A stretch of 7,339 nt of DNA from Flavobacteriales bacterium UBA1995 (GCA_002336475.1 DDCX01000126.1:10938-18276), one strand, 5' to 3'; shown: positions 1 through 7,339, counted from the stretch's first letter. Notes: generated by a model not told the origin, from the letters alone. Numbers and translations: made by a program.

Positions 1-2025
1 AACTGGGAAGCCTTGGTCCATGCCTATCCAGAGTTCATTGAGGGCATGATTTTCAAGTTCCTCAATGCCACCACTTTCGATGGATACAATCCTTACCGCG
101 TATTCAAGGATGGCTTCGAATGGGAGACCATTGAGCCGGACAACCCGTGGTCATACATCGGCTATTGGGGCGACCACCAGATCATTTACTTGCTCAAGTT
201 TCTCGAGTTTCTACGCGCCTACTATCCCGAGAAACTTGAGGATTACTTGAAGAATGATTCCTTTGTGTACGCCAATGTTCCCTACCGGATCAAGCCCTAT
301 GACGCGCTTCTAGAAGATCCCAAGAACACGATTGATTTCGACCATGAGCGGGAAGAGCGGGTCGGATTCAAGAAGAATGAGATCGGAGGCGATGGAGCCC
401 TTCTTCGCGAGACCCACGTTTTCATTTATAAGGTCAACTTCATCGAGAAAATCATGGCGACCATGCTCGCCAAAGTGGCCAATTTCATTCCCGAAGGCGG
501 CATTTGGATGAACACGCAGCGGCCCGAGTGGAACGATGCCAACAATGCGTTGGTCGGGAACGGCGTGTCCATGGTCACGCTCTACTACTTGCGGCGCTTT
601 TTGGTCTATTTCAAGGATGTGCTGGTCAAAACGGGCCACAGTGAAGTGCAGATTTCGGTAGAGTTGCTCGCCAGCTTCGATCGGATGAAGGCCACTCTTG
701 GTGAGTTCCGTTCACTGACCACGGATCGAATTTCAGATGCCCAGCGCCGGTCCATCCTCGACGGGTTGGGCCACGCAGCAAGCGACTACCGTCAAAAGAT
801 CTACAACCAAGACTTTTCTGGGCAGAAAGCCCCATTGAAGCTCTCTGATTTGTCTGCATTCGTTGATGTCGCTTTGGAGCACCTCGAACATTCCATCAAA
901 GCCAACAAGCGCAGCGATGGACTCTATCATGCCTACAACCTCATGACCGTAAAACCGGATGGAGGCATTGAAATCAACACATTGCCTGAGATGCTCGAAG
1001 GGCAAGTTGCCGTCTTGAGTTCAGGCCTGCTGGATTCTACCGAAAGTCTGGAGGTCTTAGACGCTCTGAAAGCCAGTGCCCTCTTCCGGGAAGACCAGTA
1101 CAGTTATGTGCTGTATCCCAACAAGTCCTTGCCCCGGTTCCTCGACAAGAACAACATCACCCCTGAGGCGATCGCTGGCTCCCCGCTCTTGTCAAAGCTG
1201 GTCGCCGACGAGAATGCCGACATTGTGACCAAGGATTGCACGGGTGGATTCCACTTCAATGGCAACTTCAACAATGTCAACGCGTTGCGCGCGGCACTTG
1301 CCGAGTTGCCCCAGCCCTACGCACCACTAGTGGCTACTGAGCAACAGCGGGTAGAGGCCCTGTACGAAAGCATCTTCAACCACAAGGCTTTCACGGGCCG
1401 TTCGGGCACCTTCTTTGGTTACGAGGGATTGGGCTCCATTTATTGGCACATGGTGTCCAAGCTTCGTTTGGCCGCCTTTGAAGTCACGAAAGCTGCAGTA
1501 GACCAATCCGACTCCTCAGAAAAAGTCGGACGGTTGTTTGATCATTATTTCGAGATCAATGCCGGTATTGGTGCCCACAAGTCACCGGAACTATATGGGG
1601 CCTTTCCCACCGACCCCTATTCCCACACTCCAGGCGGCAAAGGCGCCCAACAACCGGGCATGACGGGACAAGTAAAAGAGGATTTACTGTGCCGCTTTGG
1701 AGAATTGGGTGTGCGCGTCACTGGCGGACAACTTCATTTTGACCGGGCGTTGATGCCTGCCGATGAATTCTTGACCGAGTCCGCGTCTTTTGAATACGTG
1801 GATGTCCAACAGGGCTGGCAAACCATTGAATTGACCGCAGACAGCCTGGCATACACCGTGTGTCAAGTGCCTGTTGTACACAAGCGCGGAGACAAACCGG
1901 CCATCGAAGTGAAGATGACCGACGGGCGTTCCGAAAGCATCGAGGGCTTGGTCTTGAACAGGGAGCTGAGCAGCAAAATATTTCGGAGATCGCACGAGGT
2001 GGCCCAACTCACGGTCATTGCATAA
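1..2025 (+). CDS. GH94/GH149/GH161-like alpha/alpha-barrel enzyme, probable beta-glucan phosphorylase (5' truncated)
   Basis: The reading frame is open from base 1 (Asn-Trp-Glu-Ala-Leu...) to the TAA at 2023-2025, giving 674 residues. The TTG at 13 is not a real start; the gene begins upstream of the window. The protein is rich in aromatic residues and helices, without TIM-barrel motifs. The stretch PEWNDANN (Asp codon 535-537) followed by VGNGVSMVTLYYLRRFL closely recalls the DWNDG...GESVW...FL region of GH94 phosphorylases, where the Asp is the general acid. Upstream is GYWGDHQIIYLLKFLE (from about base 160). Near the C-terminus, GMTGQVKEDLLCRFGELGVRV precedes GGQLHFDRALMPADEF, which resembles the phosphate-site loop and closing beta segment of such enzymes, but without the usual GTAGW sequence. 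Family members are about 1,100 residues, so some 400-450 N-terminal residues may be missing. If it is a phosphorylase it would act in the cytoplasm on imported beta-glucan oligosaccharides, giving glucose 1-phosphate. The gene is certain; the family is moderately supported and the activity is inferred. A non-phosphorolytic relative is possible. Confidence 0.72.
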   Translation, partial: NWEALVHAYPEFIEGMIFKFLNATTFDGYNPYRVFKDGFEWETIEPDNPWSYIGYWGDHQIIYLLKFLEFLRAYYPEKLEDYLKNDSFVYANVPYRIKPYDALLEDPKNTIDFDHEREERVGFKKNEIGGDGALLRETHVFIYKVNFIEKIMATMLAKVANFIPEGGIWMNTQRPEWNDANNALVGNGVSMVTLYYLRRFLVYFKDVLVKTGHSEVQISVELLASFDRMKATLGEFRSLTTDRISDAQRRSILDGLGHAASDYRQKIYNQDFSGQKAPLKLSDLSAFVDVALEHLEHSIKANKRSDGLYHAYNLMTVKPDGGIEINTLPEMLEGQVAVLSSGLLDSTESLEVLDALKASALFREDQYSYVLYPNKSLPRFLDKNNITPEAIAGSPLLSKLVADENADIVTKDCTGGFHFNGNFNNVNALRAALAELPQPYAPLVATEQQRVEALYESIFNHKAFTGRSGTFFGYEGLGSIYWHMVSKLRLAAFEVTKAAVDQSDSSEKVGRLFDHYFEINAGIGAHKSPELYGAFPTDPYSHTPGGKGAQQPGMTGQVKEDLLCRFGELGVRVTGGQLHFDRALMPADEFLTESASFEYVDVQQGWQTIELTADSLAYTVCQVPVVHKRGDKPAIEVKMTDGRSESIEGLVLNRELSSKIFRRSHEVAQLTVIA

Positions 2026-2035
2026 TCCGAGGTAG

Positions 2036-3346
2036 ATGTGGAAACTGTCAAATTCCAAAACTAGATTCGAGGGCTTGGCTACCTCCCTCCTGGGAGCGGT
2101 ATCCTTTCTTTTCCTCTCAGCCGTCATCGCATCCTGCGGTACTGCCAACGAGCAACATACCATGCACAATCCATCGGCCTCCGAACTTGTGGGGAACCCC
2201 AAATACCCCGCCATTTGTTACGGAGGATACAGGGGTCTGAGCCGTTCTGAACAGCCTACCCTCGCTCAATTGAAAGAGGACCTCCGGATCCTGCATGCCA
2301 TGGGCATTCGGTTTGTGCGCACCTACAATGTGCAGTTGCCCCATGCCGGAAATGTGGTAAAAGCCATCCGAGAGTTAAAGGAAGAGGATGTCGGTTTTGA
2401 GATGTACGTCATGCTCGGCGCTTGGATTGATTGTGCGGGCGCATGGACGGATGGACCCAACCACAACGAACAGGACTTCGAAGCCAACCAAAGCGAGATT
2501 GAACGGGCTGTGGCCTTGACAAAGGAGTACCCCGACATCATTAAAGTCGTTGCCGTGGGCAACGAGGCCATGGTGCATTGGGCCGCTTCCTATTTCGTGG
2601 CGCCCAACGTGGTTTTGCAGTGGGTCAACCATCTACAGGCCTTAAAAGTCGACGGGACGCTACCTGCCGATCTCTGGATCACCAGCTCGGACAACTTTGC
2701 CTCATGGGGTGGCGGTGGCAGCGAATACCACAATGAAGACCTCGAGGCACTGATCCGCGCCGTGGATTATGTCTCCATGCATACCTATCCCTTCCACGAT
2801 ACGCACTACAACCCTGTTTTCTGGTCAACAGACACCGTACAGGATGCAGCTATCGGGGAAACTGCGAGCAACGGAAACGACAGAATCGAGCTGGCCATGG
2901 AGCGCGCACTGGCCTACAGCCAAAATCAATATGCGCAGGTTGTGAAATACGTCCACGGAATTGACGACACCAAGAGCGTGCACATCGGAGAGACCGGTTG
3001 GGCAAGTGTCTCCGATGGGTTTTATGGCCCCGAAGGCTCTCGTGCGGCCGATGAGTACAAGCAAGCCCTGTTCTATCGGGGCATGCGCGAGTGGACCCAG
3101 TCCAACGGCATCAGCTGCTTCTATTTCGAGGCCTTTGACGAACCCTGGAAAAGTGCCGCAAACCCTACTGATTCAGAGAACCACTTCGGTTTATTCAAGG
3201 CAGACGGAGAAGCGAAATACGCATTGTGGCCCCTGGTTTCAGAAGGTGTGTTCGAAGGGTTGACCCGCAATGGTCACTCCATCACAAGCAGCTACGCTGG
3301 ACAGCGCGAAATGCTGGACCGGCACGTATTGCATCCCGCCCATTGA
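2036..3346 (+). CDS. GH17 lipoprotein, probable endo-beta-1,3-glucanase
   Basis: This 436-residue secreted glycoside hydrolase probably cuts the beta-1,3-glucan backbone of laminarin-like polysaccharides with retention of configuration. Residues 1-34 form a lipoprotein signal: a basic start (K3, K8, R10), a hydrophobic run L14-I31, and the lipobox IASC with Cys34 as lipid anchor. A clan GH-A TIM barrel follows from about residue 58 (YPAICYGGYRG) to about 402. GH17 hallmarks are the acid/base Glu177 in VAVGNEAMVHW, the nucleophile Glu319 in HIGETGWAS, the barrel strand VDYVSMHTYPF at 244-253, and FYFEAFDEPWK at 362-372. The start at 2036 is chosen because it yields the complete lipoprotein signal. 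A GAGG at 2029-2032 lies only 3 bases before it, too close for a normal Shine-Dalgarno site. The gene begins 10 bases after the phosphorylase-like gene. No binding module is visible. Family assignment is strong. The exact linkage preference is inferred, and transglycosylase activity, known in some GH17 proteins, is the alternative. Confidence 0.93.
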   Translation: MWKLSNSKTRFEGLATSLLGAVSFLFLSAVIASCGTANEQHTMHNPSASELVGNPKYPAICYGGYRGLSRSEQPTLAQLKEDLRILHAMGIRFVRTYNVQLPHAGNVVKAIRELKEEDVGFEMYVMLGAWIDCAGAWTDGPNHNEQDFEANQSEIERAVALTKEYPDIIKVVAVGNEAMVHWAASYFVAPNVVLQWVNHLQALKVDGTLPADLWITSSDNFASWGGGGSEYHNEDLEALIRAVDYVSMHTYPFHDTHYNPVFWSTDTVQDAAIGETASNGNDRIELAMERALAYSQNQYAQVVKYVHGIDDTKSVHIGETGWASVSDGFYGPEGSRAADEYKQALFYRGMREWTQSNGISCFYFEAFDEPWKSAANPTDSENHFGLFKADGEAKYALWPLVSEGVFEGLTRNGHSITSSYAGQREMLDRHVLHPAH

Positions 3347-3369
3347 CCTTTCTTCTACCCGCTTTTACC

Positions 3370-5856
3370 ATGCCACATTCACCGGCCCGTCTTCTGATCT
3401 CCTCCGTGATCGTTCTGCTCGGGATCGGGGCCACCTCCTGCTCCTCTCCTGGTGATCATCAGGTCTGGACAAAAAATGGCCAGCTGATGAAGGGCAACGC
3501 CTCCTTTTTCATCCAAGGCGTCTGCTACCACCCGGTGGCCATTGGTGAAGAGAAGCGCAGCTTTGACAACCTCACCGAGGACCTCGCCTTGATGCGTGAA
3601 ATGGGGGTCAACACCATCCGCGTTTACGAGCCCATCGCATCCGAGGAGGTGTTGGATGCCATCAGCGATGCCGGGCTCTCAGTCATCATGGGATTCGGCT
3701 ACGACCAAGATGGCGTATTCGACTTGAAATCAGGAACCTACATCGACTACGTTCAAGCATTCAAATCACATCCGGCCATCCTGCTCTGGGAGCTGGGCAA
3801 CGAATACAACTACCACCCCGAGTGGTTTGACGGGTCGCCGGACCTCTGGTACGAGACCCTAAAGGAGGCTTCTGCGGCCATTCAGACTGAAGATCCCAAC
3901 CACCCTGTGTCCACTGCGCATGGTGAGGTTCCAGATGAAGCCTTGCTCGCTGAACTGCCCGACATCGATGTGTGGGGCTTGAATGTCTACCGATGGGACG
4001 TATCGTACACCGCCGCACAGGACTTTGCCAAAGTGAGCGACAAGCCCATGTATTTCGCGGAACTCGGAGCGGACAGCTACATGAAAACGGCTGCACCAGG
4101 CTACGACGAAGGCGAGAACCAAAGCGCGCAAGCAGACGCTACGCAAATCCTGTTGGCGCCGCTCTTCTCCGATTCTGTGCGAACAGCGGGCGTCGCGGTC
4201 TTCTCCTTCACCGACGGGTGGTGGAAAGCGGGACAGCCGGACCAACACGACGTCGGCGGTTGGGCACCTGCCAGCACCGGCGTACCCTACGACGGCGCCC
4301 CCAACGAAGAATACTGGGGACTCGTAGACATCCACCGCAACCCGAAAGAAGCCTATGAAGTGGTCCAATCCCTGTTCAACGGCAACACCCCCCCACGCAT
4401 GACGGAAGGAAGAGTCAAAAAAGCGGTGTACGAGACTTCCCGCAATGGAGGGCGGTTTCACGCGATTCCCCAGGACACGCTCGTCCAATGGGACGCGTCG
4501 AATCCAGAAGAAGTGCGCGTCATCGTGCATGCGGATGAGCGCAAGCAGAAAATCGAGGGATTCGGCGGCTCCTTCACCGACGCCTCGGCCTACCTGGTGC
4601 ACCAGATGAGTCCGGCGCAGCGCCAGCGTATACTCGAGGCCTATTTCGCCCCATCAGGGGCCAACTACAGCCTCACCCGCACCCACATGAACTCGTGCGA
4701 TTTCTCGCGCGACCACTACAGTTATGCAGCCGTGGAAGGCGACCTCGGACTGGAGCACTTCAGCATCGAACCCGACCAAGAGTTCCTGTTTCCCATGATC
4801 CGGTCGGCCCAGGAAATCTCCAAGGACGGCTTCCAGGTCATCGCATCCCCTTGGACCGCCCCACCGTGGATGAAAGACAACAACGACTGGGTAGGTGGTC
4901 GGCTTCTCCCGGAGATGCAACCCACATGGGCTAAGTTCTTCGTCAAATACGCCGAGGCCTGCCAAGCGGAGGACATCCCGCTCTGGGGCTTCACGGTGGA
5001 GAACGAGCCCCACGGCAACGGCAACAACTGGGAGAGCATGCTCTACACGCCGGACGAGATGACGGAGTTCGTGCAGATGCATTTGGGCCCCGCCCTCCAA
5101 GCCAATGGACTGGGACACCTCAACGTATTGGGCTACGACCAGAACCGGGCCGGCCTCGACGAATGGACGGCGTCGATGTACCGGGATTCAGCCAGTGCGC
5201 AATACTTTGCTGGCACCGCCATCCACTGGTATGAAAGCACTTATGACTACTTCCCAGACGAACTGGATCGGGCGCACGCCGCTGCGCCAAACAAGTTGCT
5301 GATCGAAACCGAGGGCTGCATCGACGCCGAAGTACCGGTGTGGCAAGACGACGATTGGTACTGGCGCAAGGAAGCCACCGACTGGGGCTTCACGTGGCGG
5401 GAAGACGAGAAAAAATACCTGCACCCCAAGTACGCACCGGTGCACCGGTATGCGCGGGACATCATCGGCTGCCTCAACCATTGGGTCAACGGCTGGGTCG
5501 ATTGGAACATGGTGCTCGACCGCCAAGGCGGCCCCAATTGGTTCAAGAATTGGTGCATCGCACCGGTCATCGTCGATCCCGATCAAGACGAGGTGTACTT
5601 CACGCCACTCTACGACGTGATGTCCCACTTCAGCAAGTTCATACGCCCAGGGGCGACCGTGCTGTCCAGTGTATCTGAGGACCCAGAAGTGATGGCGGTA
5701 GCCGCTGAAAACGTCGACGGGTCCCATATCGTTGTGTGTTTCAATCCAGGAGACACACCCCGCACCGTGCGCATCGAAGGACTGTCGCAAGATGTTCGGG
5801 TCGTCCTTGACGCCCAGGCCCTTCAAACGGTTGTCATCTCCCCTGCCGAACTCTGA
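3370..5856 (+). CDS. Two-domain lipoprotein: clan GH-A TIM-barrel module fused to GH30 (probable beta-1,6-glucosidase/glucanase)
   Basis: The start is placed at ATG 3370 (828 residues) because it gives a complete lipoprotein signal: MPHSPAR, a hydrophobic stretch L8-I19, and lipobox ATSC with Cys24. The frame extends up to 3226, but that would overlap the GH17 gene and bury the signal. Module 1 (about residues 32-335) is a clan GH-A barrel starting FFIQGVCYHP, with a probable acid/base Glu145 in WELGNEYN and a probable nucleophile Glu231 in MYFAELGAD. It resembles GH2/GH5/GH17 barrels and I cannot fix the family. After a short linker (about 336-350), module 2 starts with AVYETSRNGGRF, which looks like the start of a stand-alone GH30. 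It contains IEGFGGSFTDASA (395-407), SPWTAPPWMK, acid/base Glu546 in TVENEPHG, nucleophile Glu648 in LIETEGC, and VDWNMVLDRQGGPNW (710-724), and ends in the usual beta-sandwich. Marine Bacteroidota GH30 enzymes of this sort remove beta-1,6-linked glucose from laminarin. Both catalytic pairs appear intact, so two activities in one chain are expected. It starts 23 bases after the GH17 gene. Confidence 0.92.
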   Translation: MPHSPARLLISSVIVLLGIGATSCSSPGDHQVWTKNGQLMKGNASFFIQGVCYHPVAIGEEKRSFDNLTEDLALMREMGVNTIRVYEPIASEEVLDAISDAGLSVIMGFGYDQDGVFDLKSGTYIDYVQAFKSHPAILLWELGNEYNYHPEWFDGSPDLWYETLKEASAAIQTEDPNHPVSTAHGEVPDEALLAELPDIDVWGLNVYRWDVSYTAAQDFAKVSDKPMYFAELGADSYMKTAAPGYDEGENQSAQADATQILLAPLFSDSVRTAGVAVFSFTDGWWKAGQPDQHDVGGWAPASTGVPYDGAPNEEYWGLVDIHRNPKEAYEVVQSLFNGNTPPRMTEGRVKKAVYETSRNGGRFHAIPQDTLVQWDASNPEEVRVIVHADERKQKIEGFGGSFTDASAYLVHQMSPAQRQRILEAYFAPSGANYSLTRTHMNSCDFSRDHYSYAAVEGDLGLEHFSIEPDQEFLFPMIRSAQEISKDGFQVIASPWTAPPWMKDNNDWVGGRLLPEMQPTWAKFFVKYAEACQAEDIPLWGFTVENEPHGNGNNWESMLYTPDEMTEFVQMHLGPALQANGLGHLNVLGYDQNRAGLDEWTASMYRDSASAQYFAGTAIHWYESTYDYFPDELDRAHAAAPNKLLIETEGCIDAEVPVWQDDDWYWRKEATDWGFTWREDEKKYLHPKYAPVHRYARDIIGCLNHWVNGWVDWNMVLDRQGGPNWFKNWCIAPVIVDPDQDEVYFTPLYDVMSHFSKFIRPGATVLSSVSEDPEVMAVAAENVDGSHIVVCFNPGDTPRTVRIEGLSQDVRVVLDAQALQTVVISPAEL

Positions 5857-5869
5857 AAATCTCCAAACC

Positions 5870-7300
5870 ATGGACACTTCCACCTCGCCTCCGACCACAT
5901 CCGTCCCGATGGGCCAAAAAATCGCCTTTGGGTTCGGCATGCTGGCCAACCAGATGTTCCCTGCGGCCTTGGGCGTCTTCATCATCGTGTTGGTACAAGA
6001 CCTTGGCTTTGCTGCGCTGCTTTGGGGCATCATCCAGTTCCTTCCCCGCGTTTTTGATGCGATCACGGACCCCATCATGGGGTTCATTTCGGACAACACC
6101 CGCTCGAAATGGGGCAGGCGAAGGCAGTACGTCTTCATTGGTGCCATCCTGATGGGCATTGCTTACATCGCCATGTGGCAGCTCCACAAGGACGATGGCG
6201 TGATGTACAACTTCATCTACTTCCTGAGCTGGTCGCTCGTGTTCTACCTCGGACTGACCATTTTCAGCGTTCCCTACGTGGCCATGGGCTATGAAATCAG
6301 TGAAGACTTCCACGAGCGCACGGACATCATGGCCGTTGCCCAGTTCATTGGGCAATGGGCGTGGGTCATCGCGCCGTGGTTCTGGGTCATCCTGTACGAT
6401 CCGACTTGGTTTCCTGAAGGGGCTGACCAAGGCGTCAGGGAATTGGCTGTTTGGGTCGCCATTCCGTGCACCCTTTTCGCCCTCATTCCGGCGATTTTCA
6501 TCAAGAGCAAGCCCACCCTGGACCGAACGGATTTCGTCCCCATCAGTGCCTCACAAGTCATTCGGAGCGTCAAGGAGATTTTCGTCTCTGCTTTCGAGGC
6601 TTTTCGCATCAAACAATTCCGTCAAATCGCAGGCGCTACATTTCTGATTTTCAACTCATTCAATGTCATTGCTGCCTACACCTTCCTGATCATTGTCCAT
6701 TACCTCTTCAACAGTGATCCCGCCAGTGCCGGAACCTGGCCGGCCATGCACGGATCGGTTGGAGCGTTGATCACAACGTTCTTGGTCATTCCCCTCGTAG
6801 CACGCATGTCCAAGCGCATGGGGAAAAAGAGGGCGTTCATCATTTCCCAGCTGATTTCAATTATCGGGTACATCCTGTTTTGGTTCCTGTTTGTCCCTGG
6901 CAAACCCTACCTGTTCCTCTTCGCTTTGCCCTTCCATTCCTTCGGAATCGGCAGCCTCTTCACCATCATGATGAGCATGACTGCAGATGTCTGCGACCTG
7001 GATGAATTGCAAACCGGCAAGCGCCGGGAAGGCGTGCTCGGTGCAGTGTACTGGTGGATGGTCAAGCTCGGCTTCGGTGTGGCGGCGCTGTTGAGTGGAA
7101 CCTTCCTGTCCGTGGTTGGTTTCGACGCCGGCAACGTCACTGAATCTGCAGTAACGGGCATGCGCATGTTCTACACCTTCCTCCCCATTGCAGGCGTTGT
7201 CGGCGCCGTGTTGATCATGAAGAATTACGACATCACAGAAGCGAAGGCAGAAGAGATCAAAGCCCAGCTCATGGAGCGACGAAAAGCCGCCAACAGCTAA
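5870..7300 (+). CDS. GPH-family (MFS) sugar:cation symporter
   Basis: This 476-residue inner-membrane transporter of the glycoside-pentoside-hexuronide:cation symporter family imports a sugar or short oligosaccharide with Na+ or H+. In this context the cargo is probably glucose, laminaribiose or another small beta-glucan product (inferred). The family signature is clear at residues 60-86: RVFDAITDPIMGFISDNTRS, then KWGRRRQY, the loop between helices 2 and 3. In the C-terminal half, MSMTADVCDLDELQTGKRREGVLGAVYWW (368-396) is the matching conserved segment. About 12 hydrophobic helices can be traced, roughly at 17-43, 48-66, 86-104, 113-133, 154-175, 190-212, 253-280, 296-312, 322-342, 346-370, 394-416 and 432-450, followed by a charged cytoplasmic tail. 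The length is normal for the family. The ATG at 5870 is preferred because it lies 13 bases after the GH30 fusion gene and gives a short N-terminus. The frame extends upstream to 5732 but would overlap that gene by about 125 bases with unrelated sequence. The upstream AAAATCTCCAAACC has no Shine-Dalgarno sequence. Confidence 0.95.
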   Translation: MDTSTSPPTTSVPMGQKIAFGFGMLANQMFPAALGVFIIVLVQDLGFAALLWGIIQFLPRVFDAITDPIMGFISDNTRSKWGRRRQYVFIGAILMGIAYIAMWQLHKDDGVMYNFIYFLSWSLVFYLGLTIFSVPYVAMGYEISEDFHERTDIMAVAQFIGQWAWVIAPWFWVILYDPTWFPEGADQGVRELAVWVAIPCTLFALIPAIFIKSKPTLDRTDFVPISASQVIRSVKEIFVSAFEAFRIKQFRQIAGATFLIFNSFNVIAAYTFLIIVHYLFNSDPASAGTWPAMHGSVGALITTFLVIPLVARMSKRMGKKRAFIISQLISIIGYILFWFLFVPGKPYLFLFALPFHSFGIGSLFTIMMSMTADVCDLDELQTGKRREGVLGAVYWWMVKLGFGVAALLSGTFLSVVGFDAGNVTESAVTGMRMFYTFLPIAGVVGAVLIMKNYDITEAKAEEIKAQLMERRKAANS

Positions 7301-7322
7301 ACCGAAACCGAAATCACCGGTC

Positions 7323-7339
7323 ATGTCATACCGCAAGGA
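7323..7339 (+). CDS. Probable start of the next gene in the operon (3' truncated)
   Basis: An ATG at 7323 opens a frame reading Met-Ser-Tyr-Arg-Lys before the window ends. It lies 22 bases after the transporter stop codon, the same spacing seen between the other genes here (10-23 bases), and is on the same strand. The preceding 22 bases hold a small direct repeat (ACCGAAACCGAAA) and no hairpin terminator, so transcription probably continues. Five residues are too few to identify a product; there is no visible signal peptide yet. The call rests on position alone. Confidence 0.4.

Noticed and set aside
1684..2214. A 176-codon minus-strand open frame across the junction of the first gene and the GH17 gene
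   Set aside because: It is antisense to both genes, including the GH17 signal peptide, and has no recognisable protein features.
3226..3369. A 48-residue N-terminal extension of the fusion protein starting inside the GH17 gene
   Set aside because: It would overlap GH17 coding sequence and place a basic, unrelated stretch before a complete lipoprotein signal that starts naturally at 3370.
3859..4602. A 247-codon minus-strand open frame inside the fusion gene
   Set aside because: It is entirely antisense to conserved GH-A and GH30 coding sequence, with low-complexity His/Val/Arg/Gly-rich translation and no domain signal.
5732..5869. A 46-residue N-terminal extension of the transporter
   Set aside because: It overlaps the beta-sandwich coding end of the GH30 gene. 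GPH transporters begin shortly before helix 1, which the ATG at 5870 satisfies.
5188..6159. A 323-codon open frame on the minus strand spanning the end of the GH30 gene and the start of the transporter gene
   Set aside because: It lies antisense to two strongly supported genes and crosses their boundary. Its translation has no recognisable motif and is a by-product of GC-rich coding sequence.
7301..7322. Short direct repeat ACCGAAACCGAAA after the transporter stop, considered as a terminator or regulatory site
   Set aside because: It forms no stable inverted repeat, has no T-run, and is only two copies of about six bases; it is most likely plain intergenic spacer.

Overview
The window is a tight one-strand gene cluster that looks like part of a beta-glucan (laminarin-type) utilisation locus from a member of the Bacteroidota, probably marine. 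This assignment is an inference. It rests on two lipoprotein-type glycoside hydrolases side by side (a GH17, and a protein ending in GH30), a sugar:cation symporter of the GPH family directly behind them, and start codons without a well-placed Shine-Dalgarno sequence, as is usual in Bacteroidota. The GC content is moderately high (about 42-63% in the 60-base lines I counted), which argues against a low-GC Flavobacterium-type genome. I cannot name a genus.

Layout, all on the + strand. (1) Bases 1-2025 hold the 3' part of a large gene for an alpha/alpha-barrel carbohydrate-active protein resembling GH94/GH149/GH161-type phosphorylases; its 5' end lies outside the window. (2) Bases 2036-3346 encode a GH17 lipoprotein, a probable endo-beta-1,3-glucanase. 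(3) Bases 3370-5856 encode an 828-residue lipoprotein that joins an N-terminal clan GH-A TIM-barrel module to a complete C-terminal GH30 module. (4) Bases 5870-7300 encode a 12-helix GPH-family sugar transporter. (5) A likely next gene starts at 7323 and runs off the end. Gaps between genes are 10, 23, 13 and 22 bases, so the genes are very probably co-transcribed. There is no gene-free stretch longer than about 40 bases, and I see no RNA genes, mobile elements, CRISPR array, terminator or extended repeat.

Proposed joint function: the two lipoproteins work outside the cytoplasm. GH17 would cut the beta-1,3 backbone, GH30 would remove beta-1,6-linked glucose branches, and the extra GH-A module would act on the main chain or on oligosaccharides. 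The GPH symporter would bring glucose or short glucans through the inner membrane, and the first protein, if it is a cytoplasmic phosphorylase, would break them down with phosphate. Family assignments for GH17, GH30 and GPH are firm. The roles of the first protein and of the N-terminal module of the fusion are inferred.
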